The notes under the pieces are model-generated. The model was not told the origin of the DNA. It was given only the letters and a program-made list of their open reading frames with translations, and did not search any database. Both the position numbers and the translations under genes were made by a program. Shown one piece after another: positions 1 to 6,863 of a stretch of 9,889 bases of DNA. Origin of the DNA: Pseudomonadota bacterium (GTDB taxonomy: Bacteria; Pseudomonadota; Gammaproteobacteria; UBA5335); contig JAJXTQ010000045.1 in NCBI GenBank assembly GCA_021783685.1, forward strand, positions 1 through 9,889, in the 5' to 3' direction. The stretch's first letter is position 1; every line of letters starts with the position of its first letter.

Positions 1-567
1 CGCTGATACGCTGCGCCCCATCGGCCGCTCCGCCGCCTCCAGCACCGTCACCGAAGCCCCGCGCGCCCGAGCGGAGGCTGCGATCTCCAGCCCGATCACT
101 CCCGCCCCGATGCACACCACCCGCCGCGCATCCGCCAGTCGGGCACGGATCGCCCGCGCGTCATCCAGCGTGCGCAGCACCATCGCCCGCTCCCCGCCCG
201 GCACCGCCAGCCGTCGCGCCCGCCCGCCGGTCGCCAGCAGCAGCCGGTCCCAGCCGATCTCCCGCCCGTCGGCGAGCTCGACCCGCCGCGCCGCCACGTC
301 GAGCGCGGCCACCGGGGTGCCGAGCACCAGCTCGATCCCCAGCTCGGCATACCGGCCCGCGGCATGGAACCACGCCACCGGCGGTTCCTCCGCGGCAGTG
401 AGCACGGTCTTGGATAGCGGCGGGCGTTCGTAGGGGAGGTACGCTTCGGCGCCAATCAGCAGGATGCGCCCGGCGAACCCGGCTTGGCGCATCGTCACCG
501 CCGCCCAGCCGCCGGCCTGGCCGGCGCCGACGATCACGTGGGTTCCGCTGACTTGGGTCCCGGTCAT
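1..567 (-). CDS. FAD-dependent ferredoxin reductase, N-terminal part (3' end beyond window)
   Basis: The reading frame is open from an ATG at 567 to the left edge, giving 189 residues without a stop. Two Rossmann dinucleotide-binding motifs are visible: GAGQAG at residues 13-18 near the N-terminus (FAD) and GAGVIG at 154-159 followed by a Glu at 162 (NAD(P)H). Between them are the YERPPLSK segment (about 46-53) and ATGGRARRL (112-120). This arrangement is typical of putidaredoxin-reductase-like ferredoxin reductases, which pass electrons from NAD(P)H to a [2Fe-2S] ferredoxin serving a Rieske oxygenase or P450. Such proteins are usually about 400 residues, so roughly half is missing. The obvious partner here is the Rieske oxygenase at the other end of the cluster; the linking ferredoxin is not in the window. 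The ATG is the only good start, although the ribosome site in front of it is weak. The family call is firm; the physiological partner is inferred. Confidence 0.88.
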   Translation of the reverse strand, partial: MTGTQVSGTHVIVGAGQAGGWAAVTMRQAGFAGRILLIGAEAYLPYERPPLSKTVLTAAEEPPVAWFHAAGRYAELGIELVLGTPVAALDVAARRVELADGREIGWDRLLLATGGRARRLAVPGGERAMVLRTLDDARAIRARLADARRVVCIGAGVIGLEIAASARARGASVTVLEAAERPMGRSVSA

Positions 568-617
568 GGGAGCGACTCTGGCCCGCGCCCGCGGCCGAGT
601 CCACGCCAGGCGGCCGA

Positions 618-644
618 TCTCCCCTCCCGCACTGGGAGGGGAGA
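618..644. repeat. 11-bp GC-rich hairpin, candidate dispersed intergenic repeat
   Basis: TCTCCCCTCCC (618-628) pairs perfectly with GGGAGGGGAGA (634-644) around the loop GCACT. It lies in the 103-nt gap between the MFS permease stop and the ferredoxin reductase start. There is no T-run on either strand, so a classic intrinsic terminator is not supported. The CTCCCCTCCC/GGGAGGGGAG core, followed on the minus strand by a G-rich tract, resembles short palindromic repeats that I recall being common between genes in sphingomonad genomes. It may stabilise or end the mRNA between the two genes. Confidence 0.6.
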
Positions 645-670
645 AGAGGTCGTTACAGGGCCATCTCGGT

Positions 671-2080
671 CTAACACTCCAGCTGCATACCGCCCGACGT
701 CTCGGTCACGTACGCATCGCCCATCACCGCTTCGACCGGCAACTCGCGCTTCGGAGCACTGACGGCAAATCCCTTGAGCCAGAGCACCGCGCCGGCGGCA
801 ACGAGGGCGGGCACGCTCACGAATCCGAACAGGCCGCTCATGCCCCAGTCGGCCTGCAACAGCGCGCCGCCGATCAAGGGCCCGAAGATCGCGCCGAAGC
901 GACCCGCGCCGACCGCCCAGCCCACGCCCGTCACCCGGATCGCGGTTGGGTACAAGGACGAGGTGAGGGCATAGAGGATGCAAATCGAACCCTGGACGCA
1001 GATGCCGACCACGAAGATGATCAGTAGGGTCCAGTTGTAGATGCCCGCCATGTGGCCAAGTGCGTTGACCGACAGGGCGCTCAGCGCGAAGGCGGCGCCC
1101 AGCACATGGTAGATGCTGAACCGCCGGATCAGGCGGCCCAGGAGCACTGCGCCGGCGACGCCCCCGAGATTGAACAGCATCAGCGCGACGATCGCCCGCG
1201 ACAGGTCCAGTCCCGCCAGTTTCAGCACCGACGGCAGCCAGCTCGACAGCAGGAAGGACATCAGGAACACCATGAAATACGATAGCCCGAGCAGCAGCGT
1301 CCGCGGCGCGTTGCCCCCCGTGAACAGCTGCCGCACCGCGACGCCCTTGTGGATCGTGCCACCGCTGACGAACTGCCCGCCCGGGTGGTAACGGAAATCG
1401 GGCGCGACCCGACGCAACAGCGCGGCGATCCGCTCGGGGCTCCGTCTGGCCACCACCATGAAGCGAATTGATTCCGGCAACCACCACCCCAGCGCGATGC
1501 AGAGAAGGATCGGTGCCGCACCGCCTACCCAGTAAACGCTCTGCCATCCGAAGCGGCCGATCAAGGTCCAGCACGCCAAGCCGCCAAGGCAGGCACCAAG
1601 CGGCGTCGCGCTCACGGCGATCCCGACAATACGGGCGCGCATGCTCTCGGGCGCGTACTCGGCGACCAGCGCGACCGCATTCGGAATACCGCCGCCCAGC
1701 CCAATACCGGCCAGAAACCGGATCACGATCAGCGCCGGCACCGATCCAGCGTAGGCCGTCAAGATAGTGAACAGACCGAAGATCAGTGACGAAAGCAGGA
1801 TGACCATTTTGCGCCCGTATCGGTCCGCGACGGGCCCCACCGCCAACGATCCCAGGGTCAGACCCAGCAGTCCGGACGCGAAGATAGGCCCGAAGCCCGC
1901 GACCCTGGTGCCTACGTGGTCGGCCAGAAGAGGGGCGGTGAAGCTGACCACCTGAATATCGAAGCCGTCGAACAGCATGACAAGCCCGCAGACCAGGAAC
2001 AGGAGGATCTGCTGCGAACCGACCGGCCGGCGGTTGATCTCCGCGCCGATATCATAAGTTGTATTTTTGTTGTATTCCAT
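671..2080 (-). CDS. MFS permease, aromatic acid:H+ symporter (AAHS) type
   Basis: This is a 469-residue inner-membrane transporter that would bring an aromatic acid into the cell with protons. The family hallmarks are in order: DGFD at 38-41 in the first membrane helix, the loop 2-3 motif GPVADRYGRK at 82-91, RFLAGIGLGG at 121-130 followed by IPNAVALVAEYAPE, LPESIRF at 201-207 ahead of the central cytoplasmic loop, and YPTAIRVTGVGWAVGAGRFG at 377-396. Hydrophobic segments fit twelve helices in two halves. In PcaK, the family model, the paired Asp residues of TM1 are important for transport, and both are present here (D38, D41). I chose the ATG at 2080, not the upstream in-frame start at 2146, because GGAGG sits 5 nt before it and the extra 22 residues are not hydrophobic or family-like. 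It follows the second FAD monooxygenase by 96 nt with a strong hairpin between them. The substrate is unknown; benzoate-, hydroxybenzoate- or phenylpropanoid-type acids are all possible. Confidence 0.92.
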   Translation of the reverse strand: MEYNKNTTYDIGAEINRRPVGSQQILLFLVCGLVMLFDGFDIQVVSFTAPLLADHVGTRVAGFGPIFASGLLGLTLGSLAVGPVADRYGRKMVILLSSLIFGLFTILTAYAGSVPALIVIRFLAGIGLGGGIPNAVALVAEYAPESMRARIVGIAVSATPLGACLGGLACWTLIGRFGWQSVYWVGGAAPILLCIALGWWLPESIRFMVVARRSPERIAALLRRVAPDFRYHPGGQFVSGGTIHKGVAVRQLFTGGNAPRTLLLGLSYFMVFLMSFLLSSWLPSVLKLAGLDLSRAIVALMLFNLGGVAGAVLLGRLIRRFSIYHVLGAAFALSALSVNALGHMAGIYNWTLLIIFVVGICVQGSICILYALTSSLYPTAIRVTGVGWAVGAGRFGAIFGPLIGGALLQADWGMSGLFGFVSVPALVAAGAVLWLKGFAVSAPKRELPVEAVMGDAYVTETSGGMQLEC

Positions 2081-2085
2081 GGTTT

Positions 2086-2090
2086 CCTCC
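2086..2090 (-). promoter_or_regulatory. Shine-Dalgarno site fixing the permease start
   Basis: On the minus strand GGAGG is followed by 5 nt and then ATG at 2080. It is the best ribosome site in the window and rules against the longer reading from 2146. Confidence 0.85.
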
Positions 2091-2111
2091 GGATTGTTTT
2101 GTGTATCGCAG

Positions 2112-2135
2112 CAGCGGCCGGCGGCCCGGCCGCTG
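2112..2135. other. 10-bp perfect hairpin between FAD monooxygenase and permease genes
   Basis: CAGCGGCCGG (2112-2121) pairs perfectly with CCGGCCGCTG (2126-2135) around a CGGC tetraloop, in the 96-nt gap upstream of the permease. No run of T follows on either strand, so it is not a standard intrinsic terminator. Its place between enzyme and transporter genes fits an mRNA-processing or stabilising element that sets different transcript levels; that role is inference. Confidence 0.6.
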
Positions 2136-2176
2136 AGAAACGGCATTCAGCTTGTGACCGCGCAGGCGCGGTAGTT

Positions 2177-3820
2177 TCAGTCCATGGCGCTGGTCTCCGT
2201 GCCCGTGACATGCCCGCTCACCCTAGCCGCGATGCGGCTGGCTTGTGCCACCTTGTCCCCGCGCCAGGCCACATGCCCATCGGGACGCACAAGAACGAGT
2301 TTGTTCGCATAGAGGCGGGCGATCTCTGGCTGCTCGATGGCGTGCAAAGAGACCGGAATGCTTCTTGATCGCAGTGCTACCAAAAGGCTTTCCACCTCTA
2401 CGCTGGCAGCGCCTGGAAACGCGAGCAGCACGAACCCGCGTCCGAACAGGTCGAGTGTCGAGCGGCCATCCGTCAGCCAGGCGTGCGGCGCCCGCGCGCC
2501 GGGGCGCGCGGTCTGCGTGTAGACCGAGTAATCGTCGGCAGGTGCGGGGGTGCCGTCGGCAACGATCAGGGGCGATTCGTCGTAGCGGTAGCCGATCTGC
2601 AAGCCCAGCGATTCCCATTCGACTCGCGTCGCCTCGCGCAGCCGGTGCCCGATCTCGCCGCGCAGTCGAAGTCCCTCCGGGGTATCGTCGCAGATGGCCA
2701 TGGCCTCCGGGGGTGTCTGCCAAGCGCGGAAGTTCTGCGTCGAGAAGTCGATATTGCGCCGAGCCACCGGTCGGCGCTCCGCCGCATAGCTGTCGAGCAG
2801 ACCAGGGCCGCCCCAGCCCGCGATCATCGCCTCCAGCTTCCATCCAAGGTCTAACACCTCCTGCATGCCGGTGTTCATGCCCATGCCGCCGGTCGGCGAC
2901 ATCGTATGCAGCGCGTCGCCGGCCAGCAGCACGGACCCCGCCGAGAACTGCTCCGCCAGCGATTCGCTGCGCCGCCAGGGGAGAACGGAGAGGATTTCGA
3001 ACGGCACATCATCGCGCCCCAGCGCCGCCCGCACCTGCGCCGGCACGTCCAACCCGGCCACGTCCAGCTTCGCGGCGGAGCCGAGGATGGTGAGCCGCCA
3101 GATCTCGCGGCCGTCCACCACCGTCAGGTTGCCCCAGGTTCCCTGTGGTCCCACAAACAAGTACCGCTCGGCTTCGCCCTTGTCGTGGCAGCGGACGAGA
3201 TCCGGGATCCGCAGCAGCACATTTACCGAGTAGCCTAGCAACCGCCCCTGCATGGCAATGCCCAGGGCGCTGCGCACCCCGCTGCTGGCCCCGTCGCAGG
3301 CGATCACGTACCTGCTGCGCACGGTCAGGGTCCTGCGTGATTGCCGGTCGGTCACAGTCGAGACCACGGCGTGGCCGAGGTCCCGGAACCCCTCAAAAGC
3401 GTGCTCGAACCGAAGACTGACACAAGGATCCGCCGCCGCCTGAGCGCTCAGGATCGGCTGCATCCATAGTTGGGGGCAGCGCTGCTTCTTTTCGGGCGTC
3501 TGCAGCGGTGTGGGCGCATCGCGCATGCTGGGATAGTCCTCACGACCCAGCAGGAAGCCCGCGAGGCTGGTGCAGAACACCATCGACAGCCGGTAATCCT
3601 CCGGGAAGCCGCACCCGCGGATCCTCTCCGCGAAGCCCCAGCGGCGAAACATCTCCATCGTCCGCACCGCGATCAGCCCGGTGCGCGGATGCTCAATCTC
3701 CCCGTTACCGCGCTCTACGAGCACGCACCGGATTCCGCGCCAGCCAAGCTCAATCGCCATGGCGAGCCCGACCGGACCACCGCCGACGATCAGGACCGGC
3801 GTTTCCAGTATCTCGGTCAT
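2177..3820 (-). CDS. FAD-dependent aromatic monooxygenase (group A, TfdB/MhpA/PheA-like), paralogue 1
   Basis: This 547-residue flavoprotein hydroxylase would use NAD(P)H and O2 to add a hydroxyl group to a phenolic ring in the cytoplasm. The FAD-binding GGGPVG is at 13-18 with the ribose-binding Glu at 36. The DG motif is CDGASSGVRSALG at 175-187, and the GD motif is GDALHTMSPTGGMGMNTG at 301-318. The C-terminal part (about 410-547) has the extra domain of the phenol hydroxylase branch, with APHAWL at 444-449 and VRPDGHVAWR at 511-520. The length matches the 530-590 residues usual for this branch. RGCGFP (68-73) and EKKQRCPQLW (110-119) are shared with the paralogue at 6864-8537. The start ATG is preceded by only a weak AGGCG-like site. 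The gene lies 105 nt after the hydrolase and 96 nt before the permease. The family call is firm; the substrate is unknown. Confidence 0.93.
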   Translation of the reverse strand: MTEILETPVLIVGGGPVGLAMAIELGWRGIRCVLVERGNGEIEHPRTGLIAVRTMEMFRRWGFAERIRGCGFPEDYRLSMVFCTSLAGFLLGREDYPSMRDAPTPLQTPEKKQRCPQLWMQPILSAQAAADPCVSLRFEHAFEGFRDLGHAVVSTVTDRQSRRTLTVRSRYVIACDGASSGVRSALGIAMQGRLLGYSVNVLLRIPDLVRCHDKGEAERYLFVGPQGTWGNLTVVDGREIWRLTILGSAAKLDVAGLDVPAQVRAALGRDDVPFEILSVLPWRRSESLAEQFSAGSVLLAGDALHTMSPTGGMGMNTGMQEVLDLGWKLEAMIAGWGGPGLLDSYAAERRPVARRNIDFSTQNFRAWQTPPEAMAICDDTPEGLRLRGEIGHRLREATRVEWESLGLQIGYRYDESPLIVADGTPAPADDYSVYTQTARPGARAPHAWLTDGRSTLDLFGRGFVLLAFPGAASVEVESLLVALRSRSIPVSLHAIEQPEIARLYANKLVLVRPDGHVAWRGDKVAQASRIAARVSGHVTGTETSAMD

Positions 3821-3862
3821 CGCTCACGCCTGCGCCAGGAACACGAAAGAAAGCGACCGACG

Positions 3863-3872
3863 GCGTGCACGC
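3863..3872. other. 10-bp perfect palindrome in the hydrolase/monooxygenase gap
   Basis: GCGTGCACGC is fully self-complementary and lies in the 105-nt gap (3821-3925). A weak 5-bp GCGGG/CCCGC stem lies at 3893-3907, closer to the hydrolase stop. Either could be part of a regulatory site or simple GC-rich chance structure. I see no promoter or T-run in this gap. Confidence 0.25.
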
Positions 3873-3925
3873 TCCGCGAGGGGGGCACCGCAGCGGGTTG
3901 GGCCCGCGTACAACGGCATGACACG

Positions 3926-5116
3926 CTAATTCACCCCGCGGGCATCGGAGGCCAGCAGTTGCTTGCGCCGGCTCCACTCGATCACCGCGTCTATGCACTT
4001 CCGCAACTGAATGGGCTGACCGACGTAGTAATGCGACGCGCCGGCGATTTCAAGGTATTCCTTGTCGGGCGTCCCGAGAGCTGCGCGAGTGATCGGGGCA
4101 TGGGTGGCCGGCACCGCGTCGTCCGCCTGATTGACGATCTGTAGGACCGGCAACGCGCGAACCCGTGCGGCGTTGGCCGGCCCCTTGGCGTTGGACCGGT
4201 CATACGACCACTGCGACAGCCATGAGCGAAGGGTGGTGAAGCGTGCCATTCCGACCGGCCCCACGTTCACCGTGCGCGGATTACCCAGATAGCACCAGCC
4301 CGGACGCCGGCCATTCGGATCGACCGCGGGATCGATCCACCGAACATCGCACATGGTGCGGTGGACGACGAAGCCGCGTTCCAATTCGGGACCGTTCCGC
4401 TGCATCAGGACACCGACCTGCTCCAGCGCCCAGTCGGTTATTCGCCGATTGCGTGCCAGCTGCCCCGCCCGGAACCGGGCGATGAAATCCGCGGAGAACG
4501 GGGGCCGATTCAGGCAGGCAGAGTCGTAGATATCAAGCTCCAGGTCACGGAGATCCGGATTGGCCTCGTCGCGCACGGAAGGATCCAGCCACTCGGTAAG
4601 CGTTTCGGCCCGGCTGAGATGCGCGGCGATCAGGATCAGCCCATTCGCGGGCAGCAGACCCGCCCCGCGAAGATCGTAGGGATCGCCGGCCGGGGTTTCG
4701 GTGATCGTGCCACCTTCCGCCTGCGCCTCGTAGAACAGCGCCAATGCGCCGCCGCCCGACCAACCGACCAGGATCACTTTCCGGTAGCCCAGCTCCTCCC
4801 GCGCGTAACGGATCCAGGCGCCCAGGTCGTACGCTACCTTCTCCATGATCAGCGCGCTGTCGTTTTTCGCATACCGGCTGCCGCAACAGAGGACATGCAG
4901 ACCAGCCTCGGCAAGCGCTATAGGCACAGGAAGAAGATGCAGCGTCGATGACGGGTGCATGAAGATGTAAACCGTGTCCGACGGGCTCCGGACCGGAACC
5001 AGACGCTGCCCTTCCAGCACGGTCGAGCCCTGGCTGCCGGTAAAGCCATAGGTTTCTACCATTCGCATCGGTTCAACAAAGCTGAGGAGCACCGGAACCC
5101 GGTTGAACGCGCTCAT
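3926..5116 (-). CDS. Alpha/beta-hydrolase fold enzyme, large form, function unassigned
   Basis: This 396-residue protein has the elements of a serine hydrolase. MHPSS at 53-57 fits the usual HP/HG oxyanion-loop position after the first central strand. The nucleophile elbow is GWSGGG at 118-123 with Ser120. A likely acid is D332 or D333 in NQADDAVP, and the catalytic His is probably H362 in GASHYY. A long cap-like insertion (about 135-315) separates nucleophile and acid. The ATG at 5116 overlaps the stop of the VOC gene (ATGA), so the two are probably translationally coupled and act in sequence. The frame is open further upstream to 5482 but that part is only the shadow of the VOC gene. A meta-cleavage-product hydrolase would fit the context, but those enzymes are usually about 280-290 residues with a GNSMGG-type elbow, so an esterase, lactonase or acyl-CoA-independent C-C hydrolase remains equally possible. 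I do not recognise a characterised close relative. Confidence 0.85.
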   Translation of the reverse strand: MSAFNRVPVLLSFVEPMRMVETYGFTGSQGSTVLEGQRLVPVRSPSDTVYIFMHPSSTLHLLPVPIALAEAGLHVLCCGSRYAKNDSALIMEKVAYDLGAWIRYAREELGYRKVILVGWSGGGALALFYEAQAEGGTITETPAGDPYDLRGAGLLPANGLILIAAHLSRAETLTEWLDPSVRDEANPDLRDLELDIYDSACLNRPPFSADFIARFRAGQLARNRRITDWALEQVGVLMQRNGPELERGFVVHRTMCDVRWIDPAVDPNGRRPGWCYLGNPRTVNVGPVGMARFTTLRSWLSQWSYDRSNAKGPANAARVRALPVLQIVNQADDAVPATHAPITRAALGTPDKEYLEIAGASHYYVGQPIQLRKCIDAVIEWSRRKQLLASDARGVN

Positions 5117-5736
5117 GCGTAGCGGCCTCTGGTCTTTCGGATCATGTCGACCAGCGCCTTGGCAGGATCGCGCTTCTCGCGCCGCGCCCGCTCCTTCGTC
5201 TCCACCCAGAGCAGGAGGTCCGCGTTGGCCTGCTCGGTGTGCTGGTTCCATTCGAATTCCAACGGCACAGTCAGCTCGAGCCGGATCCCGTTGGGATCGT
5301 GGAAGTAGATGCTTTCGATCATCCCTTTGTGATTGACCGGACCGAGCACCTCCACGCCGCACCCGACCAGCCAGTCGTGCCAGCGCCGCAGTTCCGCGCG
5401 GCTTTGCGCTTGCAGAGCAAGATGCGTGAAGGTGCCGTAGGCTGGATGCGTGGGCTTGGCTGCGGGCGGCAGGCCCGGACATTCGAAGAAAGCGATGGTC
5501 GAGCCGTCCCCCATGCGAAAGAAAACATGGAAATAGGGAAAATCCTCACCGGTTGAGGGCACATGGTCGTCAAAGATGGTGCTGGCCAGTTCCATACCGA
5601 GGACCCGCGTGTAGAAATCCGCTGTGGCCGCGACATCATGGGTCACGTAGGCGAGGTGGTTCAGCATCCGCGGCGTGAGCCGGCGCTGGAGCACGGGCAT
5701 CAGTCCCTGCGCGTCACTGATGGTCGATACGTTCAT
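5113..5736 (-). CDS. VOC superfamily protein, extradiol dioxygenase/glyoxalase type
   Basis: This 207-residue protein is built from two vicinal-oxygen-chelate modules. Module one starts with LNHLAYVT (25-32) and holds DVAATADFYTRVLGMEL, the classic helix after the first strand. Module two starts at FTHLAL (103-108) and ends with YFHDPNGIRLELT (144-156). Candidate metal ligands are H27, H105 and E154, the His-His-Glu pattern of type I extradiol dioxygenases. E85 in IAFFEC is at the fourth ligand site used by glyoxalase I and epimerases, so the reaction is not certain. A charged tail (about 160-207) follows the second module. GGAGG at 5747-5751 lies 10 nt before the ATG at 5736 and supports this start. 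The stop overlaps the hydrolase start. Context favours ring cleavage of a catechol- or hydroquinone-type product made by the flavin hydroxylases, followed by hydrolysis. Confidence 0.85.
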   Translation of the reverse strand: MNVSTISDAQGLMPVLQRRLTPRMLNHLAYVTHDVAATADFYTRVLGMELASTIFDDHVPSTGEDFPYFHVFFRMGDGSTIAFFECPGLPPAAKPTHPAYGTFTHLALQAQSRAELRRWHDWLVGCGVEVLGPVNHKGMIESIYFHDPNGIRLELTVPLEFEWNQHTEQANADLLLWVETKERARREKRDPAKALVDMIRKTRGRYA

Positions 5737-5746
5737 GGTGCAATAT

Positions 5747-5751
5747 CCTCC
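5747..5751 (-). promoter_or_regulatory. Shine-Dalgarno site of the VOC gene
   Basis: GGAGG on the minus strand lies 10 nt ahead of the ATG at 5736 and 17 nt past the inner edge of the tandem hairpins, so translation of this gene is re-initiated independently of the dead gene upstream. Confidence 0.7.
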
Positions 5752-5767
5752 ATTCTCGGTTGCATCC

Positions 5768-5808
5768 GGCCCGGGACCCCGGGCCCCTGGCCGCCGCGTC
5801 CGCGGCGG
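5768..5808. repeat. Two tandem GC-rich hairpins before the VOC gene
   Basis: GGCCCGGG (5768-5775) pairs with CCCGGGCC (5778-5785), and just beyond it CCGCCGCG (5791-5798) pairs with CGCGGCGG (5801-5808). Both stems are 8 bp and perfect; the end pairs next to the 2-nt loops would open in practice. They fill the 93-nt space between the pseudogene remnant and the VOC gene. There is no T-run, so this looks like a processing, stalling or mRNA-protecting element, or a leftover of the rearrangement that damaged the pseudogene. Confidence 0.5.
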
Positions 5809-5829
5809 GTGGCGGTCCTTTCGTTCACT

Positions 5830-6839
5830 TCACGCCCTGCAGCGCCGGCGTAAGCCGTCCGACTTGCCCGGCGCCGGCACGTAGGCTTCATCGAGATACA
5901 GAGTTGCTCGGCACTGGGTGCCAACTCCAGCGACGCGACCCCTTCGTCAAGGTTCTTCGCCTCCAGCGCGTTGACGATGATCTATGTCACGTGCGGCCGC
6001 GCCCGCAGCCAGGCGAGGGCGAGCCGGCCCGACGGCCGCCCGCGCGGCCCGGCGAGCGTGAGCAGGCGATCGCGGATCGCATGATCGGCCTCGGATCCGC
6101 AGAGGAACCTTGGCTTGGCGTCCTGCTGGGCGCGCACCCGTTCCCGTCCGGTCAGGGCCAGGTCGCTTCCGACGGCGTTGACGAGGCCAGCCGCGGGCGA
6201 GGGGCGAACTCCTTCGCGCCCAGCTTCTGCTGGCCGCAGATACGGAAGCATGTCGCGTTACTCCTCGCGGTATAGCATGTTATACCGAGTCCGCATCGGA
6301 CCGAAGCCTCGCCCGGAGCGGATCAATGCGGCGTGCTGGGCCGCCGCGAGCTGCCATGGCATGGAATTCGACACGCCAAAACAAAGTATCTTGTCCCCGC
6401 GCACGAGATCGGTCAGAGCGTCGACGGTTTCTTCGACCGGCGTGAGGCTGTCGCCGGCGTGCAGCTCGTAAAGATCGATGTAGTGGGTTCCGAACCGCTC
6501 CAGCGATGCATCAACGCTTTGTAAGATAGGTTTGCGCGACAATCCCCGGCCATTCGAGGACTGATCTATCGGCACCCAGACCTTGGTGGAGATGACCATG
6601 CCCTGGTGGCGGCAGAGGCCCGAGATCGCCTGGCCAATCGCCTGCTCGCTGGCGCCGAGCGAGTAGAAATCGGCGATATCGAAGAAAATTATCTCAGCAT
6701 CGGACGCTTGCCCGACAAACCGCCGGCACTCGCGGTCTTCCAGCACCCACCGCTGCCAGCGGGGGCTGCCGTACGACATCATTCCGAGACACAGGGCTGA
6801 TACCGACAGCCCGCTCCGTCCCAGCTTCCTGTATTGCAT
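5830..6839 (-). pseudogene. Aldo/keto reductase pseudogene (two nonsense codons, one frameshift)
   Basis: The ATG at 6839 has GGAGG 4 nt ahead (6844-6848) and lies 24 nt after the FAD monooxygenase stop. The first 193 residues are a good aldo/keto reductase N-terminal half: KLGRSGLSVS near the start and the tetrad D54, Y59 (FFDIADFYS), K86 (STKV) and H127 (LYELH). A TAA at 6258-6260 falls inside the conserved YREEER-ML segment (NMLYREE, stop, RDMLPYL). The same frame then continues with family-like sequence (EADHAIRDRLL, LALAWLRARPHVT) to a TAG at 5982-5984, resumes as IIVNALEAKNLDEGVASLEL, and loses one base near 5893-5903. After that the alternate frame gives DEAYVPAPGKSDG, the usual C-terminal end, and stops at 5830. 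The rebuilt protein would be about 336 residues, normal for NADPH-dependent aldehyde/ketone reductases. Three separate lesions make sequencing error unlikely as the only cause. A 193-residue product could still be made but would lack the C-terminal part of the barrel. Confidence 0.85.
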
Positions 6840-6863
6840 TCGCCCTCCGCGCCGCCAGGCTGT

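Noticed and set aside
464..1027. Plus-strand open frame of 187 codons over the permease end
   Set aside because: Antisense to the permease and reductase genes, with low-complexity Arg/Ala/Pro-rich composition and no domain.
3893..3907. GCGGG/CCCGC stem as a terminator after the hydrolase
   Set aside because: The stem is only 5 bp and has no T-run; this is expected by chance at this GC content.
5117..5482. N-terminal extension of the hydrolase frame
   Set aside because: This part overlaps the VOC gene entirely and has unlike, Arg/Ala-rich sequence; the ATG at 5116 with the ATGA overlap is the natural start.
5760..6275. Plus-strand open frame of 171 codons in the region without an intact gene
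   Set aside because: It lies antisense to the aldo/keto reductase remnant, whose family-like residues are on the minus strand; the plus frame has no recognisable motif and is an effect of high GC.
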